A stretch of DNA of 64,000 nt from Roseicyclus sediminis. Its GTDB lineage: Bacteria; Pseudomonadota; Alphaproteobacteria; Rhodobacterales; Rhodobacteraceae. Location: contig NZ_JAOPHT010000003.1 in assembly GCF_025515305.1 (NCBI RefSeq), forward strand, positions 310,001 to 374,000, in the 5' to 3' direction. The translations under genes were made by a program, and so were the position numbers. Position 1 is the first letter of the stretch, and each line of letters starts with the position of its first letter. Under the pieces are notes generated by a model that made no database searches, was not told the origin of the DNA, and saw only the letters and a list, made by a program, of their open reading frames with translations. Shown piece after piece: positions 7,192 through 17,534 of the stretch.

Positions 7192-8418
7192 CTAGAGCGG
7201 ACGGCCCCGGAGAAGCTTCGGCACGTCACCGGTGAGGCCGGCAGCCTCACGGATGAACATGCGCCGGAGGCCGGGGACAGCCTGAACCACGCCCATGCCC
7301 GCATCGCGCAGCACACGCAGGGCGGGGTTGTCGTTCGAGAAAAGGCGGTTGAAGGCGTCCGTCGCCACGGCCATGGCCGCGGTGTCGAAGCGCCGCCAGG
7401 ATTGGTAACGCGCCAGCACGTCGGCGCGCGCGATATCCTCGCCCCGCCGCCGCGCATCGGCCAGCACTTCCGCCAGCGCCGCCACGTCGCGCAGGCCGAG
7501 GTTCAGTCCCTGTCCGGCGATGGGGTGCACGCCATGGGCCGCGTCGCCGACGAGGGCGAGGCGCGTGTCCACGAAGCGCTCGGCGATGCTGAGGCTGAGC
7601 GGATAGCTGTAGCGGTGCCCGGCGAGCGTGATCTCGCCCAGGAAATCCCCGAAGGCGGGGCGCAGCGCGTCGAGATAGTCAGCATCGTCCATCGCCGCGA
7701 TCTCGGCGGCGCGCGCGGTGCGTTCCGACCAGACGATCGAGGAGCGGTTGCCGGGCAGGGGCAGGATGGCCAGCGGCCCGGCAGGCATGAAGAACTGCTG
7801 CGCGATGCCGTGGTGCGGCCTTTCGTGCGCGATGGCGCAGACCAGGGCGGTCTGCCCGTAGTCCCAGCCGGTGCGCCGGATGCCTGCGCGCTCGGCCGTG
7901 CCGCTGCGCCGTCCGTCCGCGCCCACGAGGAGCGCGCCGGTCAGGACCCGGCCGCCCTCCAGCGTGACGCGCGCGGCGGCATCGCCGGTCTCCTGCGCCA
8001 CGACCGTCGCGCCGGGCAGGTGGGTCACGCGGGGCTCGGCCGCCATCGCATCCAGGAGCGCGCGGCGAAGGAACCGGTCCTCCAGCATGTGGCCCATCGG
8101 GCCTTCCTCGATCTCGGCATGGTCGAGGTGCAGGAAGAAGGGCCCCGCGCCTTCCCCGGCGCGCCCGTCGGAGGCCTTGACCTCGAGGATCGGCTGCGCG
8201 TCGCCCTCCAGCACGTCCCAGAGGCCGATGGCCGACAGCATCCGTACCGAGGCCAGCGCCAGCGCGTAGGAGCGTCCGTCGAACCCGTCGCCGCTGCGCG
8301 TTTCCTCGGGCAGGGCGTCGATCACCACGGACGTGAGCCCCGCCTGCGCCAGCGCCAGCGCGAGACAGGGGCCGTTCAGCCCGCCGCCGACGATCAGGAT
8401 ATCCGCGTCGTGTGTCAT
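7192..8418 (-). CDS. FAD-dependent UbiH/UbiF/VisC-family monooxygenase
   Basis: A 408-aa class A flavoprotein hydroxylase. It has the N-terminal Rossmann dinucleotide motif ILIVGGGLNGP, a central VGADGRRS (DG motif), and GDAAHGVHPIAGQGLNLGLRDV, the C-terminal FAD ribityl motif. This family hydroxylates the ubiquinone ring; UbiH, UbiF, UbiL and UbiM cannot be told apart safely by eye, though UbiH/UbiL is likely in this group. The start at 8418 begins with the flavin-binding strand; the open frame continues far upstream antisense to the amidase gene but without family sequence. Confidence 0.87.
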   Translation of the reverse strand: MTHDADILIVGGGLNGPCLALALAQAGLTSVVIDALPEETRSGDGFDGRSYALALASVRMLSAIGLWDVLEGDAQPILEVKASDGRAGEGAGPFFLHLDHAEIEEGPMGHMLEDRFLRRALLDAMAAEPRVTHLPGATVVAQETGDAAARVTLEGGRVLTGALLVGADGRRSGTAERAGIRRTGWDYGQTALVCAIAHERPHHGIAQQFFMPAGPLAILPLPGNRSSIVWSERTARAAEIAAMDDADYLDALRPAFGDFLGEITLAGHRYSYPLSLSIAERFVDTRLALVGDAAHGVHPIAGQGLNLGLRDVAALAEVLADARRRGEDIARADVLARYQSWRRFDTAAMAVATDAFNRLFSNDNPALRVLRDAGMGVVQAVPGLRRMFIREAAGLTGDVPKLLRGRPL

Positions 8419-8514
8419 GCGCCGGACTATGGCCCGCCGCCGGGGATTGTCCATGCCGCGCGGGGTCGCTAGCGTCCGACCGCGACAACGTGCCGGGGCG
8501 CGAGGAGGGCGGGA

Positions 8515-9858
8515 ATGGACGACTGGCTTTGGATGAGCGCGAGCGATCTCGGACGGGGGATCGGCGCGGGCGAGATAGACCCCGTAGCCCTGGCCGAGGC
8601 CTACCTCGCGGCGGCGGAGGGTCACGGGTACCGCGACCGCATCTACACGGTCCTGACGCGGGATCGTGCGCTGGCCGAGGCCGAGGCCGCCGCCCACCGG
8701 GCGCGGCATGGCGTCCGGCGCGGCCTGCTCGACGGCGTGCCGATCAGCTGGAAGGACCTGTTCGACAGCGCCGGCACCGCGACGGAGGCCGGATCGCGCC
8801 TTCTGGAAGGCCGGGTGCCCGGGGCCGATGCCGAAGTGCTGGCGCGGGCGACGCGGGCGGGTCTGGTCTGCCTCGGCAAGACGCACATGAGCGAGCTGGC
8901 CTTCGCGGGGCTGGGCCTGAACCCCGCCTATCGCGGTACTGCGGAGGGCGCGACGCCGCCGAACGTGCACGACCCGGCCTGTGTGCCCGGGGGCTCTTCC
9001 TCGGGCGCGGCGGCCTCGGTCGCCTTCGGGCTGGCGGCGGCCGGGATCGGCTCGGACACGGGGGGGTCGGTGCGGGTGCCGTCCGCGTGGAACGATCTCG
9101 TGGGGCTCAAGACCACCTCGGGGCGGTTGTCGCTCGAGGGGGTCGTGCCGCTTGCCGAAAGCTTCGACACGGTCGGGCCGCTCTGCCGCAGCGTCGAGGA
9201 TTGCGCGGAGCTTCTGGCGGTCATGGAGGGGGGCAAGGCGGCCGACCTCACCGGTGCAACGCTGGAGGGGACGCGGTTCCTCGTCCTGGAGGCCTACACG
9301 AACGATGCGGCGCCCGCACAGGCGAAGGGGTTCGCCAGCGCGATCGAGCGCCTTGAGGCAGCGGGCGCGCGGATCGAGACGGGCAGCGTCGCCTCGATCG
9401 CGCCGGCGATGAGCCTTTCCCCGATCCTCTTCGCGGCGGAGGCCTATGGCACGTGGTCCGAGGCGATCGAGGCCGCGCCCGAAAAGATGTTCGACCGCGT
9501 GTGCGAGCGGTTCAGGGGCGGGGCGCAGTTCAGCGCGCCCGACTTCGTCGCGGCCTGGCGCAGGCTTCGCGACCTGCGCAGGGACTGGCTGCGGGAAACG
9601 GCGGAATACGACGCCGTCCTTCTGCCCACGACGGCCAACGCGCCGCCGGACATCGCGCGGCTCATGGCGGACCCGGATTACTACGTGGCCGAGAACCTCC
9701 TGTGCCTGCGCAACACGCGGGTCGGCAACCTCATGGGCCTTTGCGGTCTCAGCCTGCCGACGGGTGTTCCGGCTGCCGGGCTGATGATGCTGGCCGCGCC
9801 CATGGCGGAGGAGCGGCTTCTGCGCCTGGGGGCGGCGGCCGAGGCGGCTCTGGCCTGA
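8515..9858 (+). CDS. Amidase signature family hydrolase
   Basis: A 447-aa amidase. The catalytic triad is visible: Lys80 in VPISWKDLF, the cis-Ser in GGSSSGAAASV (161-163) and the nucleophile Ser185 in GSDTGGSVR. GatA also belongs to this family, but no gatB or gatC is near and the protein lacks GatA length and C-terminal features, so a substrate-specific amidase is more likely; the substrate is unknown. It is divergent from the UbiH-type gene with 96 bases between starts. Confidence 0.85.
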   Translation: MDDWLWMSASDLGRGIGAGEIDPVALAEAYLAAAEGHGYRDRIYTVLTRDRALAEAEAAAHRARHGVRRGLLDGVPISWKDLFDSAGTATEAGSRLLEGRVPGADAEVLARATRAGLVCLGKTHMSELAFAGLGLNPAYRGTAEGATPPNVHDPACVPGGSSSGAAASVAFGLAAAGIGSDTGGSVRVPSAWNDLVGLKTTSGRLSLEGVVPLAESFDTVGPLCRSVEDCAELLAVMEGGKAADLTGATLEGTRFLVLEAYTNDAAPAQAKGFASAIERLEAAGARIETGSVASIAPAMSLSPILFAAEAYGTWSEAIEAAPEKMFDRVCERFRGGAQFSAPDFVAAWRRLRDLRRDWLRETAEYDAVLLPTTANAPPDIARLMADPDYYVAENLLCLRNTRVGNLMGLCGLSLPTGVPAAGLMMLAAPMAEERLLRLGAAAEAALA

Positions 9859-9976
9859 AGGCCACAACCGTCCGGTTCCGAAACCCTTTTTCTGGACAGG
9901 CGCCGCAAGCCCAAGGTAGATTGCCTCAAAACCGGGACGAAACGATCCCGGGCCCTTGAGGCAGTTGCAGGCATAT

Positions 9977-11158
9977 ATGGTTTTTCCCGAGCGGTTCTCG
10001 AACCTGCCAGATTACGCGTTTCCGCGTCTGCGGAAGCTGCTCGACGTCCATGAACCGGGCGGCGAACCCATCGCCATGACCATCGGCGAGCCGCGGCACG
10101 CCTTCCCCGCCTGGGTCGGCGACGTGATCGCCCAGAGCCTTGAAGGCTTCGGCCGCTATCCCCCGAACGAGGGCACGCCGGGCCTTCAGACCGCCATCGC
10201 CCGCTGGATCGCAAGACGCTATGGCGTCAACGTTCCGGCGGCAGGCCAGGTCCTGCCTCTGAACGGCACGCGCGAAGGGCTGTTCAACGCCTGCCTCGCC
10301 CTCTGCCCCGAAACGAAGCGCGGCAAGCGGCCCGTCGTCCTGATGCCGAACCCGTTCTACCAGGTCTATGCCGTAGCCGCACTCGCCGTTGGGGCCGAGC
10401 CGGTCTACGTCCCCGCGACCGAGGCGACGGGCGATCTGCCGGACTACGGCGCGCTGCCCGACGAGGTTCTGTCGCGCACGGCCATCGCCTATATCTGCTC
10501 GCCCGCGAACCCGCAGGGCGCCGTGGCCGACGAGGGCTATTGGGCCGATCTGATCGCACTCGCCGAAAAGCACGATTTCCAGATCTTCGCCGACGAGTGC
10601 TATTCCGAGATCTATCGCGATAAGCCGCCGCCCGGCGCGCTGTCCGTGGCGCAGGCCCGCGGTGCGGACCCCGAGCGCGTGGTGCTGTTCAACTCGCTGT
10701 CGAAGCGATCGAACCTGCCGGGGCTGCGCTCGGGCTTCGCCGCGGGTGGCCCCGCAAGCGTCGCGCGGATGCAGCAGCTTCGGAACTATGCCGGTGCGCC
10801 GCTTCCCCTGCCGCTGCAGGCGGTGGCCGAGCGCGCCTGGAGCGACGAGATGCATGTCGAGGAAAACCGCGCGCTCTACCAGGAGAAGTACCGGATCGCC
10901 GACGAGATCCTGTCGGGCGTGCCCGGCTATCGCGGTCCTGCGGCGGGCTTCTTCCTGTGGTTGCCGGTGGACGACGCCGAGGCGGCCGCGCTCAAGCTCT
11001 GGCGGGAGGCCGGGGTGCGCGTGCTGCCCGGCCACTACCTCGCTCGCGAGACGGAGGCGGGCACGCCCGGGTCCGACCGGATCCGCGTGGCGATGGTCGC
11101 CGAAAAAGAAGAAATGCGCCGCGGCCTGATGCGTCTGCGGCAGACGATATACGAGTGA
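9977..11158 (+). CDS. Class I aminotransferase, probable succinyldiaminopimelate aminotransferase (DapC type)
   Basis: A 393-aa fold-type I PLP enzyme. The PLP lysine is K243 in [15 protein letters not shown]; other motifs are [29 protein letters not shown] and the C-terminal Arg region SDRIRVAM. Proteins with the opening [17 protein letters not shown] are usually annotated as DapC, which makes N-succinyl-L,L-diaminopimelate for lysine and peptidoglycan. The ATG at 9977 fits this opening; a TTG at 9956 is less likely. It is followed closely by ftsK (13 bases), probably one transcript. Confidence 0.8.
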   Translation: MVFPERFSNLPDYAFPRLRKLLDVHEPGGEPIAMTIGEPRHAFPAWVGDVIAQSLEGFGRYPPNEGTPGLQTAIARWIARRYGVNVPAAGQVLPLNGTREGLFNACLALCPETKRGKRPVVLMPNPFYQVYAVAALAVGAEPVYVPATEATGDLPDYGALPDEVLSRTAIAYICSPANPQGAVADEGYWADLIALAEKHDFQIFADECYSEIYRDKPPPGALSVAQARGADPERVVLFNSLSKRSNLPGLRSGFAAGGPASVARMQQLRNYAGAPLPLPLQAVAERAWSDEMHVEENRALYQEKYRIADEILSGVPGYRGPAAGFFLWLPVDDAEAAALKLWREAGVRVLPGHYLARETEAGTPGSDRIRVAMVAEKEEMRRGLMRLRQTIYE

Positions 11159-11171
11159 GGGAGAACGCCCA

Positions 11172-14048
11172 ATGGCCTACCAGACCCGACAGCGTGACCC
11201 GTTCCTCGACGAGGAGACACATGCCATCCTCGTCCGTCGCGGGCAGGAACTCCTTGGGCTTGCGCTACTGGCTCTCGGGGTCGCCTTTGCCGCGCTGATG
11301 CTGAGCTACGCGCCGGAAGACCCGAATTTCATGGCCGCGACGGATGCGCCGGCCCAGAATCTCCTGGGACGCACCGGGGCCTCCGTGGCCGCGATCCTCA
11401 TGATGATCGTGGGTTACGGCGCGCTCGTGCTGCCTGTCGCCTGCGTCATATGGGGCCTGCGTTTCCTGCTTCATGCCGGGGCCGAGCGCGCTGTGCCGCG
11501 GGTCTTCTTCCTGCCGATCGTTCTGGCGCTCGCCTCGATCTATGCGGCAAGCCACGTGCCGCCGCCGGGCTGGACGCATTCCTTCGGGCTTGGCGGTCTT
11601 TTCGGCGACACGGTACTGGGCGCCGTCCTGCACGCGCTTCCCGTCTCGGCGCAGGCGGCGCTGAAGATCATCGCTGCGGCGGCCTTCCTCGGCGGGGCGG
11701 CGATGCTGTTCCACGTGGTCGGCGTCACCAGCCGCGAGTTCCGCGCCGCGATGCGGTTTCTCGTTTACGGACTGGTCGCCACCGGAACCATGCTGATGAC
11801 CATGCTTCGCGGTGCCGGCACCGGCGCCGGACATGCCGCCCAGCGCCTGCAGGACGCCAGGGCCGAGCGACGCGCCGTGCGGGCCGAGGCCGCGGCGGCC
11901 TCTGCCGCGATGGCGCGCGGTCCGGTCCTTCGTCGTACGCCTGCGCATGTGGACGAGGACGAGCTTTTCGAAGACGACATGGACGAGGCCGGCCCTGTCC
12001 GCCGCGCGTCCGGCTTCTTCGCGCGTCTGCGCGGTCGCCAGGCCGACCCGGAGATGGCGGTCGCCGACCTCGAGCCCGAACTGCCCGAACGCGGACGGCG
12101 TCACCTGACCGACGATATCGAGGCGCCCGACGACGCGCAGATCCGTGCCCGCATCTCCGACGCGATCCGCAGCCGCGTCCGCCGCCCCGACACCATCGCC
12201 GCCGCCGCACAGCGACGCCTGATGGCCGGTGCAGGCGCACCCGGGCCGATGCCCTTGTCGCCCGCACTGCGCGCCGAGCCGCCGCTGACGGCCGGCCACG
12301 CCCTCGCGCAGCAGCCCGAGACCGATGTCGAGGATTGGGAAGACGACGTCGACGACAACATCTTCGCCGAGGACGGCGTGGGCGAGGGGGCCTATGCGCG
12401 GGTTCAGGCGCAGTCCGTGCCGCGCGCCGAGCTGCAGCGCCGCGTCGTTCAACCCGCGACGCGCAAACCCGCGCCCTCGCGCCGTGCCCTGGCCGATGCG
12501 CAGCCTTCGCTGCCCCTGAACGAGCCGGAGCCCTACGAGTATCCGCCGCTGACGCTTCTGACGAACCCCGACACGATCACGCGCCATCACCTCAGCGACG
12601 AGGCGCTGGAGGAGAACGCGCGCATGCTGGAAAGCGTGCTCGACGATTACGGCGTGAAGGGTGAGATCGTCAGCGTCCGTCCCGGCCCCGTCGTCACCAT
12701 GTACGAGCTGGAGCCTGCGCCCGGCCTGAAGGCCAGCCGTGTCATCGGCCTCGCCGACGACATCGCGCGGTCGATGTCCGCGCTCTCGGCCCGCGTCTCG
12801 ACCGTGCCGGGCCGCTCGGTCATCGGCATCGAGCTTCCCAACCAGCACCGCGAGAAGGTCGTCCTGCGCGAGATCCTGTCGAGCCGCGAGTTCGGCGACG
12901 GCACGCACCGCCTGCCGCTTGCGCTGGGCAAGGATATCGGGGGCGACCCGATCGTGGCGAACCTCGCCAAGATGCCCCACCTCCTGATCGCGGGCACAAC
13001 CGGCTCGGGCAAGTCCGTGGCCATCAACACGATGATCCTCAGCCTCCTCTACAAGCTCACGCCCGAGGAGTGCCGGATGATCATGATCGACCCCAAGATG
13101 CTGGAACTCAGCGTCTATGACGGCATTCCCCATCTCCTCAGCCCCGTGGTCACCGACCCCAAGAAGGCGGTCGTCGCGCTGAAATGGGTCGTGGGCGAGA
13201 TGGAGGAACGCTATCGCAAGATGTCGAAGATGGGCGTGCGGAACATCGACGGCTACAACGGCCGTGTCGCCGAGGCGCAGCGCAAGGGCGAGATGTTCAA
13301 GCGCACCGTGCAGACCGGCTTCGACGACGACACGGGCGAACCCGTCTTCGAGACCGAGGAATTCGCGCCCGAGAAGATGCCGTTCATCGTCGTCATCGTC
13401 GACGAGATGGCCGACCTGATGATGGTCGCCGGCAAGGAGATCGAGGCCTGCATCCAGCGTCTCGCCCAGATGGCGCGCGCCTCCGGCATCCATATCATCA
13501 TGGCCACGCAGCGCCCCTCGGTGGACGTCATCACCGGCACGATCAAGGCGAACTTCCCCACGCGGATCAGCTTCCATGTCACGTCCAAGGTCGACAGCCG
13601 CACGATCCTTGGCGAGATGGGGGCCGAGCAGCTTCTCGGCATGGGCGACATGCTCTACATGGCGGGCGGGGCGAAGATCACCCGCGTTCACGGGCCTTTC
13701 GTGTCCGACGAAGAGGTAGAGGAGATCGTGAGCCACCTGAAAAGCTTCGGTCCCCCGGATTACGCCGCGAGCGTTCTGGACGGGCCCGACGAGGACAAGG
13801 AAAGCGATATCGACGCGGTCCTCGGCCTCAACACCGGCGGCAACACGACCGGCGAGGACGCGCTCTACGACCAGGCGGTGGCGATCGTCATCAAGGACCG
13901 GAAGTGCTCCACCTCCTACATCCAGCGCAAGCTCGGCATCGGCTACAACAAGGCCGCGCGCCTCGTCGAGCAGATGGAGGAACAGGGCCTCGTGAGCCAG
14001 GCCAACCACGTCGGCAAGCGCGAGATCCTCGTGCCCGAACAGGAATAG
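11172..14048 (+). CDS. ftsK: DNA translocase FtsK
   Basis: A 958-aa protein with four to five N-terminal membrane segments (about residues 25-205), a charged, Arg/Ala/Asp-rich linker (about 215-470), a RecA-like motor with Walker [10 protein letters not shown] (Lys614) and Walker [14 protein letters not shown], and a C-terminal winged-helix gamma domain (about 890-955, ending LVPEQE). FtsK anchors at the division septum, pumps DNA toward dif and activates XerCD. GGGAG lies 9 bases before the ATG. It follows the aminotransferase gene closely and is followed by lolA, a neighbourhood seen in many alphaproteobacteria. Confidence 0.95.
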   Translation: MAYQTRQRDPFLDEETHAILVRRGQELLGLALLALGVAFAALMLSYAPEDPNFMAATDAPAQNLLGRTGASVAAILMMIVGYGALVLPVACVIWGLRFLLHAGAERAVPRVFFLPIVLALASIYAASHVPPPGWTHSFGLGGLFGDTVLGAVLHALPVSAQAALKIIAAAAFLGGAAMLFHVVGVTSREFRAAMRFLVYGLVATGTMLMTMLRGAGTGAGHAAQRLQDARAERRAVRAEAAAASAAMARGPVLRRTPAHVDEDELFEDDMDEAGPVRRASGFFARLRGRQADPEMAVADLEPELPERGRRHLTDDIEAPDDAQIRARISDAIRSRVRRPDTIAAAAQRRLMAGAGAPGPMPLSPALRAEPPLTAGHALAQQPETDVEDWEDDVDDNIFAEDGVGEGAYARVQAQSVPRAELQRRVVQPATRKPAPSRRALADAQPSLPLNEPEPYEYPPLTLLTNPDTITRHHLSDEALEENARMLESVLDDYGVKGEIVSVRPGPVVTMYELEPAPGLKASRVIGLADDIARSMSALSARVSTVPGRSVIGIELPNQHREKVVLREILSSREFGDGTHRLPLALGKDIGGDPIVANLAKMPHLLIAGTTGSGKSVAINTMILSLLYKLTPEECRMIMIDPKMLELSVYDGIPHLLSPVVTDPKKAVVALKWVVGEMEERYRKMSKMGVRNIDGYNGRVAEAQRKGEMFKRTVQTGFDDDTGEPVFETEEFAPEKMPFIVVIVDEMADLMMVAGKEIEACIQRLAQMARASGIHIIMATQRPSVDVITGTIKANFPTRISFHVTSKVDSRTILGEMGAEQLLGMGDMLYMAGGAKITRVHGPFVSDEEVEEIVSHLKSFGPPDYAASVLDGPDEDKESDIDAVLGLNTGGNTTGEDALYDQAVAIVIKDRKCSTSYIQRKLGIGYNKAARLVEQMEEQGLVSQANHVGKREILVPEQE

Positions 14049-14136
14049 GCGGGGTTCGGCCGGTGCCGATGACAATTTCGCGTGTGGGCCGCGAGCGGGC
14101 ATTTACCGACGGGCGCCGCGTGCCTACATCGGCGCC

Positions 14137-14733
14137 ATGAAGACGATGACCCTTGCACTCGCTGCCGCGCTGTCGGCGCCGTTGCCGGCCCTGGCCGACG
14201 CCATCCCGCTGTCGGAAATCAACGATTACCTGAACGGGATCGAGGCCGCCGAAAGCACGTTCACCCAGATCAACGGCGACGGCACGGTATCGACCGGGCA
14301 GTTCTACATCCAGCGCCCCGGCCGGGCCCGGTTCGAGTACGACGGCGACGATCTTCTGGTGATGGCCGGTGGCGGCCAGCTCGCGATCTTCGACGGGCGC
14401 GGCAACACCATGGCCGAACAATACCCGCTTCGGGAGACGCCGCTGTCGATCATCCTCGACCGGAACGTGGACCTCCTGGCCAGCGGCATGGTCATCGGCC
14501 ACGACTTCGACGGCACGGCGACGCGTGTCGTCGCGCAGGACCCCGAGCGGCCCGAGATCGGGTCGCTGACGATGGTCTTCACCGACGAGCCGGTGGAACT
14601 GCGCCAGTGGGTCGTGACCGACCAGGGCGGGACGGAGACGACGATCGTTCTCGGCGCGCTGAGGCAGGATGAGCGCCTGTCTCAGGGGCTGTTCAGCATT
14701 CCCCAGGAGATCAACCGCCGTTCAGGCGAATGA
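14137..14733 (+). CDS. lolA: Outer-membrane lipoprotein carrier protein LolA
   Basis: A 198-aa periplasmic protein with a Sec signal peptide (MKTMTLALAAALSAPLPALADA, cleavage near residue 20) and the LolA body: INDYLNGIEAAESTFTQ, FYIQRPGRARFEYD and PLSIILDRNVDL. LolA receives lipoproteins from LolCDE and hands them to the outer-membrane receptor. It follows ftsK by 88 bases and converges on the transglycosylase gene with six bases between stops. Confidence 0.9.
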   Translation: MKTMTLALAAALSAPLPALADAIPLSEINDYLNGIEAAESTFTQINGDGTVSTGQFYIQRPGRARFEYDGDDLLVMAGGGQLAIFDGRGNTMAEQYPLRETPLSIILDRNVDLLASGMVIGHDFDGTATRVVAQDPERPEIGSLTMVFTDEPVELRQWVVTDQGGTETTIVLGALRQDERLSQGLFSIPQEINRRSGE

Positions 14734-14739
14734 CACGGT

Positions 14740-15327
14740 TCAGCGCCGCCCACAGGTGATCAGCTGCATCTCGTAGGTCTGGGCGCGCTCGGCAACGGCA
14801 TCGGCCACCCGCAGAAGCCAGGGCTTGGCGTTGTGGCTGCCGCGGCGGTAGCCGGCGTGCCCCTCGTGATAGGCGAGGTACTGGTTGCGCGCATCGTTCA
14901 ACGGGATGCCGTTCCGCTCGGCGCTCAGGGTCATGTACCAGCCCATGAAGTCCGAGGCGTCCGCGATGTCGGTGCGCCGCGCGCGGCGGTTCCCGGTCTC
15001 CTGCTGATACTCCGCCCAGGTGCCGTCGAGCGCCTGGCTGTAGCCGTAGGCAGAGCTCATCCGCCCCATCGGGATGATCCCGAGCGTGTAGACATGCGGC
15101 GGCCGCGCATCGCCGACGAAACGGCTTTCCTGGTAGAACGTCGCCATCTGCACGTGAACCGGAACGCCCCAACGTCGCTCGGCCTGTTCCATGGCACGGA
15201 AGTACTGAGGCCGTTCCTGCGCCAGCAGACACGCGTTGTCGAGATTGCGCGGCGCGCTGAAATTGCCGCCGCCGCCACACGCCGCCAGAAGACCCGCGGC
15301 GAGCACGAGGATGAGAATCGGTTTCAT
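14740..15327 (-). CDS. Transglycosylase SLT-domain lipoprotein
   Basis: A 195-aa lipoprotein: signal peptide with lipobox LLAAC (Cys17), then an SLT-like lysozyme domain with FYQESRFV (probable catalytic Glu67) and ...MSSAYGYSQALDGTW..., resembling the family of small lytic transglycosylases. It would cut peptidoglycan glycan strands at the inner face of the outer membrane. The start at 15327 gives a clean lipoprotein signal; a longer frame to 15363 does not. Its promoter region carries a perfect DnaA box. Confidence 0.85.
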   Translation of the reverse strand: MKPILILVLAAGLLAACGGGGNFSAPRNLDNACLLAQERPQYFRAMEQAERRWGVPVHVQMATFYQESRFVGDARPPHVYTLGIIPMGRMSSAYGYSQALDGTWAEYQQETGNRRARRTDIADASDFMGWYMTLSAERNGIPLNDARNQYLAYHEGHAGYRRGSHNAKPWLLRVADAVAERAQTYEMQLITCGRR

Positions 15328-15366
15328 TGTACGTTGCCTGCTCGACAGCCGTTTTTTCGGCACTTG

Positions 15367-15380
15367 TTATCCACAGTATA
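15367..15380 (-). promoter_or_regulatory. DnaA box overlapping the -10/+1 of the transglycosylase promoter
   Basis: Positions 15367-15375 read TTATCCACA on the plus strand, a perfect high-affinity DnaA box. On the minus strand a perfect-looking -10 TATACT (15375-15380) abuts it, so the box covers the predicted start (about 15368), 41 bases before the transglycosylase ATG. The -35 is weak (TTTCCT, 16-bp spacer). Bound DnaA would be expected to block this promoter. One box alone is not an origin. Confidence 0.45.
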
Positions 15381-15596
15381 CGCGAGACGGCCCTGCAGGA
15401 AAATACCGGCCTTGCCCCAGTCCCCGGATTTGCGCGAAACCGTGATCGGGAAGGCGCGTGATGCCGCATGACCGGGTGCGCGAAGGGCGCCGCGATGTGA
15501 CTGTCAGGCGAGTTTCCACAGACTGTTTCCCGCGATTCGGGGCCCCATCCATGGACAAGACCCCCGCCGCGGCGGTAGGTGGACGATAGGGGCTTG

Positions 15597-15929
15597 ATGC
15601 AAATGTTGAAGACACACGCCAAATACAATCTTGGCCAGGTCGTGCGCCATCGAAAGCACCCCTTCCGGGGCGTGGTGTTCGATATCGATGCCGAATTCGC
15701 CAACACCGAGGAATGGTACGACGCCATCCCCGAGGAGGCCCGCCCTCCCAAGGGACAGCCGTTCTATCACCTGCTCGCCGAGAACGACCACACCTACTAC
15801 GTGGCCTATGTCTCCGAGCAGAACCTCGTGCCCGACGAGACGGGGGAGCCGGTCGATCACCCCGACCTCCCCGATCTCTTCGGTGAATTCAGCGACGGGC
15901 GCTATCCGCTGGAATACCAGCTGAACTGA
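15597..15929 (+). CDS. hspQ: Heat-shock protein HspQ
   Basis: A 110-aa protein of the HspQ/YccV-like family: KYNLGQVVRHRKHPFRGVVFDID at the N-terminus, EEWYDAIP and QPFYHLLAEND in the middle, YVAYVSEQNLVPD near the end. HspQ acts as a specificity factor for Lon and was earlier described as a hemimethylated-DNA-binding protein. AGGGG lies 4 bases before the ATG at 15597 and 10 before a second ATG at 15603; the choice is uncertain. It is divergent from the transglycosylase gene across about 270 bases. Confidence 0.88.
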   Translation: MQMLKTHAKYNLGQVVRHRKHPFRGVVFDIDAEFANTEEWYDAIPEEARPPKGQPFYHLLAENDHTYYVAYVSEQNLVPDETGEPVDHPDLPDLFGEFSDGRYPLEYQLN

Positions 15930-15953
15930 CCCGACCGAGGGCCGAATGCGCGC

Positions 15954-17534
15954 TCAATACCCGAGCGCACAGCCGTCCTTTCTCGGGTCGGACCCGCCCT
16001 CCAGCACGCCGTTGTCAAGAATGCGGATCGCCTGCGCGCCACCGATGCCGATCGAGGGAATGACCACGTTGTGCCCAAGGTCCCGAAGCTCCTGGCGCAC
16101 CTGTTCCGAGTAGCCCTTCTCGACCTTCATCGGTCCGTATTCCGTGAAACAGCGCGGCCCGTCGATCGCCGCCTGCGGATCGAGGCCGAAGTCCACCATG
16201 TTGCTGATGATACGCGCGTGGCCCGTGGCCTGGTACTGACCGCCCATGACGCCGAACGGCATCGTCACCTTGCCGTTCACCCGCAGCATCGCGGGAATGA
16301 TCGTGTGCAGGGGACGCTTGCCGCCATCCGCTTCGTTCGGGTGCCCCGCGTCCAGCCGGAAGCCCGCGCCGCGGTTGTGGAACAGGATGCCGAACTTGTC
16401 CGAAGCGACGCCCGATCCGAAATCCTTGAAGATCGAGTAGATCAGAGAAACCGCCATCCGGTCGCGGTCGACCACGGTCAGGTACACCGTCTCCTTGTGC
16501 GGGCTTTCGGTCGGGTGCGGCGGGCAGGGCATGGCGCGCGTCGGATCGATCTGCGCGGCAAGCGCCTTGCCCGTGGCCGGGTCCAGCATCTCCTTCAGGC
16601 CGGTCACGTGATCGGCGTCGGCGATGATCCTGTCGCGCGTGGAATAGGCGAGTTTGGTCGCCTCGGCCTCGATATGCGCGCGCAGGGTGCCCCAGGGGTC
16701 CATCGACGCGATGTCGAACTCGGCGAGGATATTGTTCAGGAGAATCGCCGTCGCGCCCTGTCCGTTCGGCGGATGCTCGACCAGTTCGACGCCCTTGTAG
16801 GTGCCGCTGACGGGCGTGGAGTAGTCGGCGCGGACGTTCGCGAAATCCTCCATCGTGTGCACGCCGCCGATCGCCCGGAGCGAGGCGACCATGTCCTCGG
16901 CGACCTCGCCCTCGTAGAAGCCTGCGCGGCCTTCCCTTGCCACCCGGCGCAGGACCTCCGCCTGACCGGAGTGGCGGAACCGCTGTCCGGCGCGCGGCGG
17001 CTCTCCGTCGAGAAGGTAGAAGTCGCGGGCGCGTCCGGACAGGTTGCCCTGGTAATCCGCCCAGTCGAAGGCGGCGCGCGGGGCCACGGGAACCCCGGCC
17101 TCCGCGTAATGGATGGTCGGCGCCAGCACCGCCTCGAGGCCGAGCCGCCCGTGATCCTCCGACAGTTTGCAGAACGCGTCGATGGCCCCCGGAAGCGTGA
17201 TCGGCTCGGGCCGTCCGAACAGCGGAATGTGCGTGAGCCCCGCCGCTCTCAGCGCTGCGCCCGACAGCGCGGCCGGTGCCCGCCCCGAGCCGTTGAGCGC
17301 CACGATGTCCTCGCTGCCCGCCGGTTTGATCAGCGCGAAGCAATCGCCACCGATCCCTGTCATGGCCGGTTCGCACAGGCCGAGCAGGACCGCACCCGCG
17401 ATGGCGGCATCCGCGGCATTGCCGCCCGCCTGAAGGATGTCGATGGCCACCTTCGCGGCCAGCGGGTGCGACGTCGCGCACATGCCGTTGTCGGAATAGA
17501 CCGCCGAGCGGCCAGGATGATGGAAATCGCGCAT
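15954..17534 (-). CDS. ggt: Gamma-glutamyltransferase family protein
   Basis: A 526-aa Ntn-hydrolase of the gamma-glutamyltranspeptidase family: SAVYSDNGMCATSHPLAA and GGNAADAAIAG at the N-terminus, a conserved TGIGGDCFAL, and a central HKETVYLTVVDRD in which the Thr following the Glu is the probable self-cleavage site and nucleophile. The usual TTH motif is altered here (ETVYLT), as in the bacterial GGT-like subgroup acting on glutathione-type or cephalosporin-type substrates. No signal peptide is visible, so it is probably cytoplasmic. Substrate uncertain. Confidence 0.82.
   Translation of the reverse strand: MRDFHHPGRSAVYSDNGMCATSHPLAAKVAIDILQAGGNAADAAIAGAVLLGLCEPAMTGIGGDCFALIKPAGSEDIVALNGSGRAPAALSGAALRAAGLTHIPLFGRPEPITLPGAIDAFCKLSEDHGRLGLEAVLAPTIHYAEAGVPVAPRAAFDWADYQGNLSGRARDFYLLDGEPPRAGQRFRHSGQAEVLRRVAREGRAGFYEGEVAEDMVASLRAIGGVHTMEDFANVRADYSTPVSGTYKGVELVEHPPNGQGATAILLNNILAEFDIASMDPWGTLRAHIEAEATKLAYSTRDRIIADADHVTGLKEMLDPATGKALAAQIDPTRAMPCPPHPTESPHKETVYLTVVDRDRMAVSLIYSIFKDFGSGVASDKFGILFHNRGAGFRLDAGHPNEADGGKRPLHTIIPAMLRVNGKVTMPFGVMGGQYQATGHARIISNMVDFGLDPQAAIDGPRCFTEYGPMKVEKGYSEQVRQELRDLGHNVVIPSIGIGGAQAIRILDNGVLEGGSDPRKDGCALGY

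Noticed and set aside
7192-9867. A continuous 891-codon minus-strand frame
   Set aside because: Only the 3' part (from 8418) has family sequence (UbiH-type). The rest is Arg/Pro-rich sequence antisense to the amidase gene, a usual artefact of high-GC codon use.
11265-14102. A 945-codon frame antisense to ftsK
   Set aside because: His/Arg/Asp/Gly-rich low-complexity translation with no motifs; the opposite strand is clearly FtsK.
15328-15596. Replication origin at the DnaA box
   Set aside because: Only one perfect box and one poor match (15512-15520), no A/T-rich unwinding region and no origin-type neighbours (hemE, dnaA, parAB).
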